64,000 bases of DNA from Agelas oroides (GCA_949130485.1 OX422184.1:9960996-10024995); one strand, 5' to 3'; shown: positions 21,501 to 33,192, numbered from the stretch's first letter. Notes: generated from the sequence alone by a model not told the origin. Numbers and translations: made by a program.

Positions 21501-21888
21501 CATGTACTTTTACAACACTGCATGCACATCTTGTTTGATAACTGGTGCACATGCAGTGTGCCGGCAAAGAACAAAGCATTCCAGCCGTAAAATATTTACA
21601 TCAGCTGTGTAGGTATGTTTGCCTTGTAGGTAGCTATCAGATAGCTACCAAGTAGCTTTACGGCCAATATACTACTTGCTTTCATGGATCATTCCGCTCA
21701 TTAATATATTCATATCACATTCACAGCTTGTCTACGGGAGGGGTTCATTCACGAGTGAAAGCAAGCATTACTAGCCTCTCTCTCCCCCTTATGTCGCTAA
21801 ACACCTCACGGCTCTGTTCCACACACAACCACTCTTCAGCTCCTTTGGATACTGGAGTGTAGTACCAACGATATATTGCACATTCTAG

Positions 21889-22402
21889 TTAACCCTTTAC
21901 CAACCAATGACGCCATATGGCGTCGTCAGATTTTGGCCGCATGTTATCAGTTGGCGCAATCCATTTTGAAGATAGGCTCTGCGCTAGCAGAAAGGGTGGG
22001 ACAGGGGGAGGTGGGTGGGTGCCCGCTCTGGCTGACAGTGCATGGCGGCGGTTGCAGCTGCCTGTAGAAAAGCCTTGGTCAATGCCGGGTGGGCCATTTG
22101 TCTGCCTTCTTGCACAAACGGGCGTAGAAAACGCTCCTTTCACCTTGTAGGGACTCCATTTCTGGCATTTTAGGCAGCTTTTAGTCCGGAGGAGCGTTCT
22201 CTGGTTGGAGGGCCCTGACTATTGAACGCTCGCTAATGAGTGGGTGTGTCCAAGGTCATGAACCTACAGAGAATGTGTCAATAAAGCTTTGAGTCAAGTT
22301 TCCAGTGCTAGCTCCAAGCAGAAGTGAAACTACGGACCATGGAAGGTATCCATAGCCTAATAAACACTTCCAGTAAATAGCCTACGGTTGTTAAAGAGTT
22401 AA
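21889..22402. mobile_element. TTAA-flanked short element (piggyBac-like MITE)
   Basis: The left end is TTAACCCTTTACCAACC, and the right end in reverse is TTAACTCTTTAACAACC, so termini match at 15 of 17 positions and both are bounded by TTAA. A TTAA target with CCC-type ends is typical of piggyBac-family non-autonomous elements (Kolobok is an alternative). The interior has an open minus frame and an open plus frame but no transposase. Confidence 0.55.
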
Positions 22403-22684
22403 AGCCCAGCCCAGCACTCGAAGCACCTGACCGCGGTCACCAACTATGCTAGGCATACAGCCGCAAAACCTGGGCCTACTCAACAAATACAGTTTTGGCA
22501 TAGAGTGCTGTAGTGTCAGTAGCTGCCGTTCACTGTCCGTAAAATTGGGGATTTTCCCCATTTCCTGTTGGCATTGGCATCCAATAATCAGTTTATAATT
22601 AAGTTAAGATGTGGCCTGGCGGAACCCCTCATGTGGTGGTTGGAACATTTAGATGATGTATGCCACTGACATAACGTAACTTGA

Positions 22685-22815
22685 ATATTTTCGCTAGTAG
22701 TCTAGTTCCCAGACCAATGATTGTGGTATTTGGTTGAGGAACAAGACGTGTGCACATGCACACAAAATCACAAAATGGCATCCTACAGTGGACAGCAGCC
22801 AGAGTTTTGTGAAAT
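22685..22815 (+). repeat. Truncated Rep3 fragment
   Basis: Corresponds to 5,030-5,150 of the first Rep3 copy: the hairpin AGTTCCCAGACCAATGATTG..., then GTGCACATGCACACAAAATC, then ATGGCATCCTACAGTGGACA, ending at the position of the exon start (here GAAATGCTTTTATTA). Confidence 0.6.
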
Positions 22816-22990
22816 GCTTTTATTAAAACTCATGTATTACTAAAGTGGGTGAAAATGACCCATAATTGTTGAATGCACACGTTCCTTTCTATTTCAAGAC
22901 CTGTATATTCGAATTAAGAAGGTCCAGGAGATAGTATGTAGGGATAGTGAACAGATCTCGGTTGTTTTTTCTCCCATATTCCGCTTACAG

Positions 22991-23196
22991 GCTCTAATCC
23001 CATTGATCCAGTTCGTCCTCCGATGGATCCTCCCTGGGTAGGTCCTCTCCCACCTTCACGAGCATGTCCTCTCCCCCACAACGAGAACGTCACCTCCCAC
23101 CTCCACGAGCACTTCTTCTACATTGAACATTCGGGACATCATCTTCACGTGTGCTGTTGTAACCAGGCAGGATCGAACTGTCAGTTTACCTTAGTA
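22991..23196 (+). CDS. Putative Pro/His-rich exon
   Basis: After a good acceptor (TTCCGCTTACAG) the frame reads SNPIDPVRPPMDPPWVGPLP then SHLHEHFFYIEHSGHHLHVC and ends at a TAG. It would be a terminal exon of an unknown gene. Evidence is only the splice site and frame length. Confidence 0.25.
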
Positions 23197-23414
23197 ACCT
23201 AGCATCTACAGCTTGCAAATATATTGCGCAATGAAAGTGATATATGGCATGTGCCGGCTGTGTTTGCTAGCACTAAGCGTGAATGTGGGCGAATTACGTA
23301 TTTGAACTTTGCTGGTCATTTGATCACCGTTGTTTCACGAAGCTCGTTACTGAATTCATTCACTAAATTGCTGCTGCTATTTGAACTAATGAACCTCTGT
23401 TCAAAGTGTGTGCT

Positions 23415-24050
23415 TCATTAACCCTTTCACCGGTGTAGCCGCCATATGGTGGTATGAGGTCACCTCGCAAATATATGAACTCTACACCAAAATTTTCATA
23501 CAGCTAACCTGTTCAATCCAGTGTGTTACGTAAACTATACAGAATGCACACCAAATGCAATTCAGTCACAATTCGTGTTGGCAAAACTTGCTACAGATTA
23601 CTCGCTAATGCCAAATTGCGTGCATTAACCCTCTGAATGCGGCGACCATATATATATAGTTACATCAAATTTCCAGTCATCGCGGCGACCATATATATGT
23701 ATATATGCTAATGATAAGTTCGTGCACTTGTCCGTGCAAAGCAAAGAAGCTTAACGAGATTTGAAGGTAGGCCCCTCCATGATAAGTGTTAATGAGGCTA
23801 GGCCACACCTTTTGACTGACATCATCATCTGGAAAGACAGGAAGAGGCAGTACTTATTCGCGGGTGATCGTCAATGAGCTGAGGGCTGCCAAACACAAAG
23901 CTTTTTCTCACCCACGGAGAAAACATTCTCCATATTTTATACACTTGACAAGTTCTGTTCCTCAGGGCATAAAGTTCAATACCGTCATGATGTAGGTACA
24001 AAGTAGCACAGGGTCGATCTAATTTTTTGGCAGGCCGCGATGAGCCAGTA
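23415..24050. other. No gene; two TTAACCC-type termini
   Basis: TTAACCCTTTCACCGG at 23,418 and TTAACCCTCTGAATGC at about 23,627 look like isolated ends of the TTAA-targeting element class. I find no matching partner ends. The intervening sequence has an (AT)n tract near 23,650-23,705. Confidence 0.35.
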
Positions 24051-24174
24051 GTGGATACTGCTAGGTGAGCTCTAGATCGACCTCTATAGCTCTTCCTTAC
24101 GCATGAAGCATTTGAGTGTTTCCTTGGGAATCTCCACGGAAAATTCTGTGTGACATAAAATGCCTTGTGCCATA

Positions 24175-24296
24175 GTGCGTGGGAAGATCAAAGGCGCCGG
24201 TGTGCCAATATATGCCATATGGCACTGCCCGCTAGGGCTTCCCAGTGCCAATATGAGAATAGTGGCACACCGGCGTCTTTGATCTCCCACGCACTT
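24175..24296. repeat. Inverted-repeat element nested in the 24-25 kb element
   Basis: GTGCGTGGGAAGATCAAAGG and its near complement at 24,277-24,296 bound a 122-bp palindromic element with a shared GCCGGTGTGCCA block. Confidence 0.65.
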
Positions 24297-25020
24297 AATG
24301 AGATATTGGCACTGGGAATCCCTAGGTATACCTATGGTCAATTAGTAGCAACAGCTTTTTTCTGCATTCTTGGAAAAGAAATACAGTCAAAGTACAGAGA
24401 AAAAAACAAGACACAAAACTGAGTGTTCACTAAGAACATCTACAAACGTTCCAAGGGTCAACAGGACGCGATCGTTCGCTTTCAGCAACTCGGTACATTC
24501 CACCACAGCCCCGTACGTTTACACACAGCTCCGTAAGTTCACACAGCCTCGTGGCTATCCCCCGTGTGGCGTAGACGGTTCAGCACACAGCCATCGTAGT
24601 ATCATTTATATATTTGCTATAGCGGTGATTCTCTGCAACGAATACGAATCCTTCGCTGTACACCTCCAACTCCAACTCTTTCTTGTTAGTGCCAGACCGC
24701 GCGTCTTCCGCAGTGGCCGCAGTGTAGCTACGCTCGTTTTCACAGTAAAGTTGCTGTTCCTTTCGATCTGTTCTTTCGAGATTTAACGGAAATTTTCAGC
24801 ATTACTCCCAGATCACTCCATCAACACGGGGGATAGTACACAAAGATCAGCATACCAGTCACCTTCAAAGAAAAAGTCAACGGAGAAACTCCTTCACAGC
24901 AACTCTTTCTTGCTTGGTCGATTGAAATTATGGCGCAACTTGGTTCACGTTCGTATTACACCGTGCACTGTTAGCACTCGTGCGTGCATTCTTGTGCTCC
25001 TTCCGTATACTATGGCACAA

Positions 25021-25165
25021 ATTAGTTATTGTATGGCTTCTCGTGCCACACGGCAAATATTGGCACTGCGTGACGTCAAAGCACTCGGGCCTACGGCCCT
25101 CGTGCTTTGACGTCACGCAGTGCCAATATTTGCCGTGTGGCACTCGCAACCATACAATAACTAAT
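25021..25165. repeat. Long palindrome at the left duplication border
   Basis: Arms of about 64 bp flank a 17-bp asymmetric spacer (TCGGGCCTACGGCCCTC). The inner arms are nearly perfect and include GACGTCAAAGCAC and CACGGCAAATATTGGCAC. The left border of the 9,526-bp duplication falls next to the spacer. Confidence 0.85.
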
Positions 25166-25205
25166 ACATAGAGGTCGATCTAGAACTCACCTAGCAGTAT
25201 CCACT

Positions 25206-25845
25206 GAGTGAGTTTCGTCCCAAACAAATGAAAGCTGCTTGTGTAAATCGAGTTGACCTTTCACTATGGGCCTCTATGGCAGTCAGTATGATTACGTCAT
25301 TCGCGTAGCACTAATTGCTATCTCGCACAAATCACTAATTACTAGCTTCCAACCTCCTCTGGGTCCTTCCCATAGTTCAGGGTCATAAGCACTTTACAGT
25401 GTATCATTCTTACTGCAACTCAACCCAACACTTACAGAAATAACTGAAAACGAAGGTCTACATTTGATAAATGGCCACAGCTACCAATGAAATTCAAGTA
25501 ACTACTGTATTCTGGCTTAATTGTGACAGCTGTGACACTGCAGTTTGGAATCCACAACTTTAGCCACTTGTCCACTTTGACTCTACAGTTATTTACATTA
25601 TGAATGCATACCCCATACGGCTGTGCAACTCTAACCAAAGATGTTTATGCTTGCCACTTTGGACTTCATATGGCCATTTCTACTGTCCTTGATTACTTGA
25701 AATAAGCTAGTTACTCCAACCCCTGACAATAATTGTGTGCAAGTATAGTCCATGTCACATCAATACATTTGAACTCTGCTTGGAGTTACTTGCCATGAGT
25801 ACGTAAGCGCTGACTTCAGGAGTTCCAGGTAACTCATTTTAATTT
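25206..25845. other. No gene recognised (also 34,732-35,371)
   Basis: Contains short open frames on the minus strand (25,432-25,638) without recognisable domains. Identical in copy 2. Confidence 0.4.
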
Positions 25846-25849
25846 TAGC

Positions 25850-26045
25850 ATGCTGCAGGAAAGCCTATAGTGACTGGCCCACATCTAAGAAGGGGGAAAC
25901 TCCTCATTATAGTGACTGGCCCACATCTAAGAAGGGGGAAATCCCTCATAATAGTGAAGGGCCCCACATCTAAGGGGGAACCCCTCATTATAGTGACTGG
26001 CTCACATCTAAGAAGGGGGAAACCCCTCATCTAAGAAGGGGGAAA
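25850..26045. repeat. ~42-bp minisatellite (also 35,376-35,571)
   Basis: Four to five units of TATAGTGACTGGCCCACATC followed by TAAGAAGGGGGAAA. Confidence 0.85.
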
Positions 26046-26049
26046 CTCA

Positions 26050-26820
26050 TTATAGCAGATAGTAGAGCAGAAAGATATGGATTGGAAACGCAATATATTC
26101 GCGTTCCATTCGTGTTACCCATTACATCATTTTAGAATAGATGAGTGAGGCTGCCAGAAACGACAAAAATCGCTTCTACAAGCTGTTCTTTAACACAGGA
26201 GGTCTCCCAAGACTGAATAAAGCCGGCATAGTAGCAGAAAATGTGATATGGATGGAATTCGACTAATTTTTTTTGTCTGTTATGCCATCCAGAGCGGCTT
26301 GTTGGTGTTCAAAAGCTACATCTGAAAGCTACCACTCCTCCACCTACTAGATCCACTGCTCCTTGCCAATGCCATGTTGCAACACAGTGAACCCAGTACG
26401 AATTATATCTCTGATACGGAAGCTACTGTTACTGACTTGTAGTCCCATAAACACTTGTAACGAGTAACACGGATAAGATCAAAGGGCATGCCGTCTTCAG
26501 TAAGTACAGGGCTGGTGGCAAAGGTACGGCCGGTACGGCCATGGCCGTACCGGTTTTTGAGGGAGAAAAATGGCGTCGCTTGGATTCTAACTTATGCATG
26601 CATTATAGAATGGCCTCTCCAAGCGGTTCGCTGTAGCTTTGGACGTCTAAGAGATCTTCGGACTTTTTCAAGTCTTCAAGCATCCATACCTGTGGGAGGA
26701 TGGACAAGTACCCTACCATTTTTTATTTCTGGGATGAGCCTACATAGGTCTGGTACCTCCTGCTCATATCCCTTTCATCATTTGGTGAATAAAATCTTTC
26801 AAGTTCAAGTTCAAGTACTA
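26050..26820. other. No gene; 20-bp perfect palindrome near 26,525
   Basis: GGTACGGCCATGGCCGTACC lies at about 26,527-26,546, preceded by a partial repeat of itself. A plus frame (26,488-26,889) runs into the GT microsatellite and is not supported as a gene. Repeated at +9,526. Confidence 0.5.
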
Positions 26821-26824
26821 TCTA

Positions 26825-26880
26825 TGGTGTGTGTGTGTGTGTATGAGTGTGTGTGTGTGTATGAGTGTGTGTATGTGTTT
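26825..26880. repeat. GT-rich microsatellite (also 36,351-36,406)
   Basis: GTGTGTGTGT tracts interrupted by ATGAGT. Confidence 0.9.
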
Positions 26881-27039
26881 GGGGGATAAGAGGAAACAAA
26901 AAACGAAATAAAAATAAGGGTTTACAAAGAAACAACAACAACACAATAGTGAGTACATACCAAAGAAACAAACACATCAACACTAACTGGTGTTACTTAT
27001 CAATGACCTAGACTGGAATACAAAGACAAATATTTTATA

Positions 27040-27897
27040 AACAAGACAGGATTCTGAGCAGAAATAACAAAATTAGGAAGGGAATTCCATGCAGGCACAA
27101 CACGGTTAAAAAAAGAGAACATAAAACAATTAGTATCTCATAGTCCATATCTTGGTATCCTAGGATTGCTTTTGTCACATGCCTCTGCACCAACTCAAGC
27201 TTTTGAGCATCTTTCTTGGTGTGTGGGCTCCATACAGGTGATGCATATTCAAGTATTGGAACCACAAGAGATTTGTAAAGCTAGTAGTTCTCAGAATGGT
27301 TCCCCACACCTTTCTAGCCTTGGCAACTGCATTGTCAATGTGACTACTCCAACTCAGTTTTGTAGAAAGGACGACCCCAAGGTGCTTATGCTTCGCAACA
27401 ACTGAAAGCTTCTGACCATTCAGAAAGTATGATGTAGACTTCACTCTCCCAAGCTCCAGGACCTCACATTTCTCTGGGTTGAAAGTCATTTGCCACCTAG
27501 TACTCCACATTATTAGTTTGGTCAGATCATTCTGCAATTCCAATTGATCCTCTCTAATTTGGACCTCCCTAGACAGGACACAGTCATCACCAAAAAGAGC
27601 CATCTTAGAAGTGAGATTATCTGCAATATCATTGATATAAAGGAGGAACAGTAGTGGACCAAGAATAGTCCCTTGAGGAACACCAGAAGTTACAGGAAGC
27701 CATCCAGAAACACATCCTTCAATGATGCACCTTTGTCTCCTGTTTGTAAGATAATCACGTATCCAAGACAATAGACTGCCATCAATACCCACCATTTTCA
27801 ACTTCAACAAATATACATGAGGAACCTTATCAAAAAAGAAATAACACATCCACTGACTTCCTGTTATCCATTGACTTGTTCCATACATGGACAGCAT
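27040..27897 (-). pseudogene. LINE reverse transcriptase remnant (copy 1)
   Basis: The minus frame reads FDKVPHVYLLKLKMVGIDGS, then WIRDYLTNRRQRCIIEGCVS, then SGVPQGTILGPLLFLLYIND, then MALFGDDCVLS: reverse transcriptase motifs B (SGVPQGTILGP) and C (FGDD, usually FADD) of a CR1/Jockey-type LINE. Motif A is mostly lost: the expected LDF.KAFDKVPH is reduced to FDKVPH, removing the first catalytic Asp. A frameshift near 27,240 separates the C-terminal part, which continues as VPILEYASPVWSPHTKKDAQ. The 5' end is truncated, so the element is dead. Confidence 0.85.
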
Positions 27898-27899
27898 CC

Positions 27900-28495
27900 A
27901 GCAACTATAGATTGGGATCGCATGTAACTCACTTGATCAATCTGCCATTAACGTCCATACTGCAGGGCTGGAGCCAGCTATTTTAGACTGGTACGGCCAT
28001 TGCGTGCGCTTAAGTTTGAAGGAGCTAGGGGGTCTGGGGGCATGCTGCATGCTCCCCCAGGAAAAATGTTTTAAATTAGGCATTGAACCGAGCTGCCAGA
28101 AATGAACGCTACACACGACGCCTATGTTAGCCCCTTCCCAATTTGCGCACTTGTCTCGCGCTCAAGTATCGCCATAGAAAATTGAGAAGCCTCAATTCTC
28201 TCGTCGATACTTTGTCAGTAGCATTTTGGCCCAAACATGGCCTCAGAAGCGACCTCAGAGTCGCTTCTCTAGCTACAGAAAGTACAGGTGGGGAGATTCT
28301 AGTACCAAAATGTTCTTTTTTTTGCTTGTATGACCCCTTTCTATTGCCAGATGATCCCATCCTCTCACCTATGCAAGCATTATCCTAGAGGCTGTCTGCT
28401 TGCGTTTGAATCTCTTTTTTAGTATAAGTATGACATGATTTAGTTTTTGAGTGTATATGCCAACTGCAGCTGTTTTACTCAGTGGTAGCTATGTT
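27900..28495. other. No gene; dispersed repeat near 28,020-28,080
   Basis: GGTCTGGGGGCATGCTGCAT then GCTCCCCCAGGAAAAAT resembles the subterminal motif at 2,265 and 52,275. The rest is unassigned. Repeated at +9,526. Confidence 0.4.
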
Positions 28496-28499
28496 TATT

Positions 28500-28690
28500 T
28501 AGATGATTCAGATGCTGGTCATCAGGGGAGTTCCCTTTCCGATCATCGTAAGACCACAGGTTTTGGTCCGTTTAAACTCCCGACCCGTAGCCCACTACAG
28601 AAAGGGCAGGACCACTCCCCGCCTAAAGCTTTCTTAGAGGAGTCCAGCACTTGGTTTAATTTGGAATACCCGGGCATTCTTAGCTATATT
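28500..28690 (-). repeat. Rep1 module b fragment (also 38,026-38,216)
   Basis: Carries GGTCCGTTTAAACTCCCGAC, CCCACTACAGAAAGGGCAGG and the CACTCCCCGCCTAAAGC block, a diverged and truncated module b. Confidence 0.65.
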
Positions 28691-28699
28691 TAGTGTAGC

Positions 28700-29370
28700 T
28701 GATGTTGACCATGCATGATGACACACAACTTTTCCTTTTTTCCTCCTCTAGTTCTGTTGAGCTAACTTTGACTAGTTTAGCCTGTGGCAGTTTGGCAGGC
28801 TCTTTTCAAACAGTTATTATAGTTTACTGATCCATATACAGAAGTTTTCTGTCTTTTGATTACATCACTTCCTCAGTTTGTTGTTAGTACACACAATAGG
28901 TTGTTGTTTACTGTGATAAGCGTCTAGACTTATTACACTACCAACTACAACAAAATTCCACCCACAACTATAGCTACAGGCTCCTAGCCAGCTGCTTTTT
29001 ACTTACCTTTGTAGAATGTGTGTGTGTGCGTGCGGTGGTGTGTGTGTGTGTGTGTGTTATGAAAAAAAAAACCCACAGGGATGGGAGCCGAGGATTGGGC
29101 CCCATCCCTGTGGGGCCCAATCCTCAGCCGGTTGTGAGATTTTTATTTATTTATTTATTTTTGTTAACCAGTATTATAAATGAGAGGGGGTGGGTCATTC
29201 TGTGGGTGAAAGGAGGTCTGAGGTCATTTTCTAGGGGTTTGCTTATTGTACCTAAGGTCCGAACACCTTTGATGTGAGAGAACAACCCCACCCCAACTCG
29301 CCGCCACTGGGTAGACGGTGTGTGGGGCTGCTGGCGCTGGGTTGACAGCTGGGCTGGATGTTAATAACAA
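28700..29370. repeat. No gene; overlapping hairpins at 29,078-29,125
   Basis: After a GT run, CCCACAGGGATGGG pairs with CCCATCCCTGTGGG, and GGATTGGGCCCC pairs with GGGGCCCAATCC in an overlapping, mutually exclusive fold. Repeated at 38,604-38,651. Confidence 0.55.
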
Positions 29371-29374
29371 GGAC

Positions 29375-29545
29375 ACATCTGTCAACAGTGACAACTCCGT
29401 CAACAGCCAGTCGGGTCAACAGTGACAACTCTGTCAACAGTGTCAACAGCGACAACTCTGTCAACAGCGTCAACTCCGTCAACAGTGACAACTTCCGTCA
29501 ACAGTGACAACTCCGTCAACAGCGTCAACTCCCTCCGTCAACAGT
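29375..29545. repeat. GTCAACAG/GACAACTC minisatellite (also 38,901-39,071)
   Basis: Short units alternate TCCGTCAACAGTGACAACT and variants. The same satellite in opposite orientation is at 60,180-60,465. It encodes SVNSDN or LLTEL repeats in different frames, with no sign of a gene. Confidence 0.85.
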
Positions 29546-29587
29546 GATAGGGAGGAGGGTGGGGCTGCTAGTGGAATTAGTTGTGTG

Positions 29588-29625
29588 GTTAAGGTTAGTG
29601 TTAGGGTTAGGTTAGGTTTAGGGCT
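29588..29625. repeat. Short telomere-like tract (also 39,114-39,151)
   Basis: GTTAGGGTTAGGTTAGGTTT: degenerate TTAGGG-type units. CCTAACCCTAACCCT also occurs at about 30,837 (40,363). Confidence 0.6.
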
Positions 29626-29689
29626 GATAGAACAAGAATTGAAGTCCATATATAGAACTGGGTGTACCAATAATTCATTAGGGCTGAAT

Positions 29690-30115
29690 AGAGAGATACC
29701 AGGGAGGTGGGTGGGACTGAATAAGTAGATGCAAGGGTCAGGGTGGGTGGGACTGAATAAGTACAGAGCTACAAGGGTCAGGGTGGGTGGGACTGAATAA
29801 GTACAGAGATACAAGGGTCAGGATGGGTGGGACTGAATAAATAGAGAGATAGAAGGGTGGTGGGTGGGACTGAATAGAGAGATACCAGGGAGGTGGGTGG
29901 GACTGAATAAGTAGATGCAAGGGTCAGGGTGGGTGGGACTGAATAAGTACAGAGCTACAAGGGTCAGGGTGGGTGGGACTGAATAAGTACAGAGATACAA
30001 GTGTCAGGATGGGTGGGACTGAATAAATAGAGAGATACAAGGGTGGTGGGTGGGACTGAATAGAGAGATACAAGGGTGGTGGGTGGGACTGAATAAGTAC
30101 AGAGTAGAAGTAAAA
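29690..30115. repeat. ~40-bp minisatellite with higher-order structure (also 39,216-39,641)
   Basis: About eleven units of GGGTGGGACTGAATAAGTA with variable tails (CAGAGCTACAAGGGTCA or GAGAGATACCAGGGA). A ~180-bp block of several units is itself repeated. Confidence 0.85.
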
Positions 30116-30179
30116 ATGTTGAGTAGACGAAATGACAGTAGACGAAACAGGAGTAGACAAACTAGGCATAAATCACCAA

Positions 30180-30464
30180 AGCCGGCACACGTGCCTGGTA
30201 TTGTGTAAGGCAGCCTCCCTATAATTTGAGGGAATTGAAGGCTTTGCTTGCATCCACCAGCAACACAGCTTCTGTGCTCTCAGCGTACGTAGACAGGTCT
30301 TTGGGAACCACAAAGTCTTCTAGCAAGCCAGGCCAGTTTTCCCACGACCTGGAATCTAGACAACTCCATACTTCCGTTTGACCATAGATAATAGAGAGGG
30401 AAATTGGGCGTGGTTTAATGGTGAGACAGCTCGTGGACACGTTCTCAAACCGCAAAATTAGCAC
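30180..30464 (-). pseudogene. Second retroelement RT fragment (also 39,706-39,990)
   Basis: The minus strand reads STEAVLLVDASKAFNSLK, a reverse transcriptase motif A with catalytic Asp, then after a frameshift EAALHNTRHVC. The order and wording fit a LINE-type RT family abundant in corals and sponges. Only about 40 residues are recognisable. 30,325-30,365 and 30,485-30,545 are related direct repeats (CGACCTGGAATCTAG). Confidence 0.55.
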
Positions 30465-30469
30465 CAGAA

Positions 30470-30935
30470 TGGGAATTGGATGTTGTACTGCGAACGCAAT
30501 TGGCCAGTGTTCCCGCGACCTGGAATCTAGGCAACTCCGTACTTCCGGTCATAGATAGTAGAGAAAGACTACTATTATGGTTAACCCACGTATTGGGTGT
30601 GGTTTAATGCACGCACTGCACAGCGTGCGAGTGGGGCTTAGTCTTGCGTAGCCAGACTCTGATGATATAACAATGGTGGGTAAGTACAGAGCTAGAGATA
30701 CTGAAAGGTGAGCAGGATGATTCAAGCCAGTCCCGCTCTGCAACATCAAGTCCAAAAAGACCAAGACTCACAGAAGAATAGCTATGTTCCTAAGAAAATC
30801 TATATACTCCTTCAATCCATCGCTCTTCTCAGTCCTAACCCTAACCCTCTTGTACATGACTATCTTCATGTGCTGCATTGAGACAAATAAGATAACAAAT
30901 GTATTTTGGCCAGCATGCATATTTATTCATACTTC
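30470..30935. other. No gene recognised (also 39,996-40,461)
   Basis: Contains the AGTCTTGCGTAGCCAGACTCT motif of the small hairpin family near 30,640 and a CCTAACCCTAACCCT tract. No coding frame is supported. Confidence 0.4.
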
Positions 30936-30937
30936 GG

Positions 30938-32941
30938 TTACTTACTGTACATAATAAATAACATACCCTCCCTAATTGTGTTGAGGTGTTCTTGGTCAAT
31001 GGTTGTTTGCTGCAAAATTATGCAGCGCTGATTTGCTGTGTTCCCACCAACTCCTTTAGAAGACGACCGCACCTCTGCATCACTGGACTTTGGATGAAGG
31101 AATTTCTGCTGAGACATCCTAGCTTTTCCAGTTGATAGCAATTGACCTTCAAGTGCTGCTTTGGAGGTATTTATTCCTGCTGGTTGTACAAGTTGCAGGA
31201 CCTCAGCTGTGCGAAGTGCAATGCACTTACCCAGGTGGCCTCTTGTCTCCACATCAACAACAATACATTTCAGCAACTACAAGAAGACAACATTCATATC
31301 AAATACCAAAATGCGCACAATACCTCATGTTTGGCCACTGAGTTGATGACTTTAGCAAGCTCTGTGAAGAAAAAGGATAATCCACTGGTCTCGGCCTGGA
31401 ATTGCTCTTGCAGAGGGTCTCCATCTGGGATGGTTAGTGATGCCATGTGTGTAGCAACAAAATCCCAGCATTGTTCTTCCGTTAGAAGTTGTGCACTCAG
31501 CTTGGAAAACTATATGAAGGGTGGAAAAATCTGGATGATGCAGGTGTACATCATACAGTGGACCTTTATAAGGCAGGCACCCCTGCTATATTTCGTTAGT
31601 CTAGCGAAGCCAGACTCTCACCCACTTTTCATGTGAGAGTCTGAGACTAGTCTAGTATTTGTGGGCATGCCGGGGGTATTACAGGTAGGTGTGGCAATGC
31701 TAGCCACCCCCATTTCCCAACGTGCATGGCTTGGCTATATAGTGAGACTATGCTGCCAGCGGTATTCTTTTGGGAGAGGTAATCAAGCATCCGCCACATG
31801 GAAGTCATTAAACATTCAAATGGGACAGCATCTGTTACATTGAATATGGAAGTGTGTACATTTCAGAGAGCTGTTAGCTAATAGAGGTGCAATCTGGATC
31901 GCATACTTTCGTTATAATGTATGAGAGGTAACTAATCTTAGTAGCTACCATTTGTATCCATGCTGAAGAGAAAACTAACCTCAAGGAAGAAGTACATGAA
32001 CACTGTCATTGTTGTTTTGAAGCGAGCATGTGAGTGTGTGAAGATTGCCGACACCTGTGGGAATATTTTCTCGTTTCGAACCTTTTGTGCAGATGGTGAA
32101 TCAAAGGAGCTGCACAGTATGATGATCTCTCCCACTGATGCTGAGGCTTTGTCTCTGCTGGTATTCAGTTCTTCATAGAGAGCAGTAGCATTGGGCTCAT
32201 CTGAATGCTCAAAGAATGGGATGACAATGCAGTGTGTGTGTGCTCTTTGTCGTTTGCATTCAAATCTCCAATTGGAAGTGAGTACTGGCATTGTCTTGAA
32301 ACACTGTGTTGTATGAGCGTGTGCCTTTCGCAGTGTTGTTGTATGGATCGATCACTAACTCCTCCCATGTATCTTGTGCCTTCTCATTGATGTCATCCAG
32401 TCCAATTGGCACAGTTATCTGCTTGAGCGCAGCAAACAAAAAGGAAGGGGTGATCTGGCTGTTGTAGAAGTGTGTGTTGTGTGCTCCAAAGAGACTCAGC
32501 CCACATTTTAGAGCTTCAGATTTGCAGCTACCTGGATTGCCATAGAGAATGGGAACGCCACTGCATCCGCATTTTGCTATGACAGATCTGTAGGATGCTA
32601 CCATGATGCAGGCAGCCATTGAAGCCATTGTGGAGATGAAATTCTCAGGCATGAATGAAAGCTTGTGCTGCCTCAATCAACTTCAGTAGTGCTTCTCCAC
32701 TGTCCAGGGGGGTGACAATGCTGCATGCCAATGACTCATTCAACAGCAAATTTGTGGAATTGGAAGAGCTTGTTGGTCTCTCAAGCCATAGTACAGGTGC
32801 ATGTTCAGGCTGCATCAGAACACCACTTGAGCTAATGGTTACGGTAGGTGACAATACCCAAGTGGTGGTATCTGCAAATTGCTTTACATTGCCAGATATT
32901 TCTGTCATTGGAATGAAGCATTCCCTGTGTAACAGTACCAA
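30938..32941 (-). pseudogene. P-loop ATPase gene, 3' exons duplicated (copy 1)
   Basis: Duplicated counterpart of 40,464-42,467, identical at protein level in the exons compared. Because the duplication excludes exon 1 (45,222-45,407), this copy lacks its start and the divergent partner gene and is presumably non-functional. See 41,464-42,467 for motifs. Confidence 0.7.
31590..31650. repeat. Small hairpin element (also 41,116-41,176)
   Basis: TAGCGAAGCCAGACTCTCAC pairs with GTGAGAGTCTGAGACTA. Relatives are near 30,640 and 52,665-52,715. Confidence 0.65.
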
Positions 32942-33139
32942 AAATTACACACACAGTCATAATTTGTACCAACACCAAAGACTATAACTGATACAAAAGA
33001 CACCGTAGCCTGGAGTGCTCTATACCTGCATAGTGATGTGAAGCAAGTGACAATCTTTTATGGACTAGAGAGATATTTCCTGAATTCTCGATCTACATCT
33101 CTTGCTAGATGTAGTGACTGATTTGTGCATGTGTAATTA

Positions 33140-33192
33140 AGTTCACGTGCACATGCACACACACACACACACACGCACACACATGCACATGC
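33140..33192. repeat. CA microsatellite (also 42,666-42,718)
   Basis: ACACACACACACACAC with interspersed CATGCA. Confidence 0.9.

Larger units (their letters stand above)
24051..25204. mobile_element. ~1.15-kb element with ~38-bp inverted termini
   Basis: GTGGATACTGCTAGGTGAG at 24,051 is matched in reverse at 25,204, and similarity continues through TCTAGATCGACCTCTAT with one difference. No convincing target duplication is seen. Nested inside are a small inverted-repeat element (24,175-24,296) and the long palindrome at 25,021-25,165. A plus frame at 24,370-24,786 has no recognisable domain. Confidence 0.55.

Noticed and set aside
25850-26045. CRISPR-like repeat array
   Set aside because: Units are contiguous with no unique spacers; it is a minisatellite in eukaryotic DNA.
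26488-26889. 133-codon plus frame (and 36,014-36,415)
   Set aside because: It overlaps a palindrome and ends in the GT microsatellite; no protein resemblance.
29479-30169. Repetitive minus-strand frames rich in FSPTHP and SVPP
   Set aside because: They are translations of minisatellites with no conserved start or flanking exon.
31142-31636. 164-codon plus frame (and 40,668-41,162)
   Set aside because: Antisense to conserved ATPase-gene exons; homology with pair B supports the minus strand.
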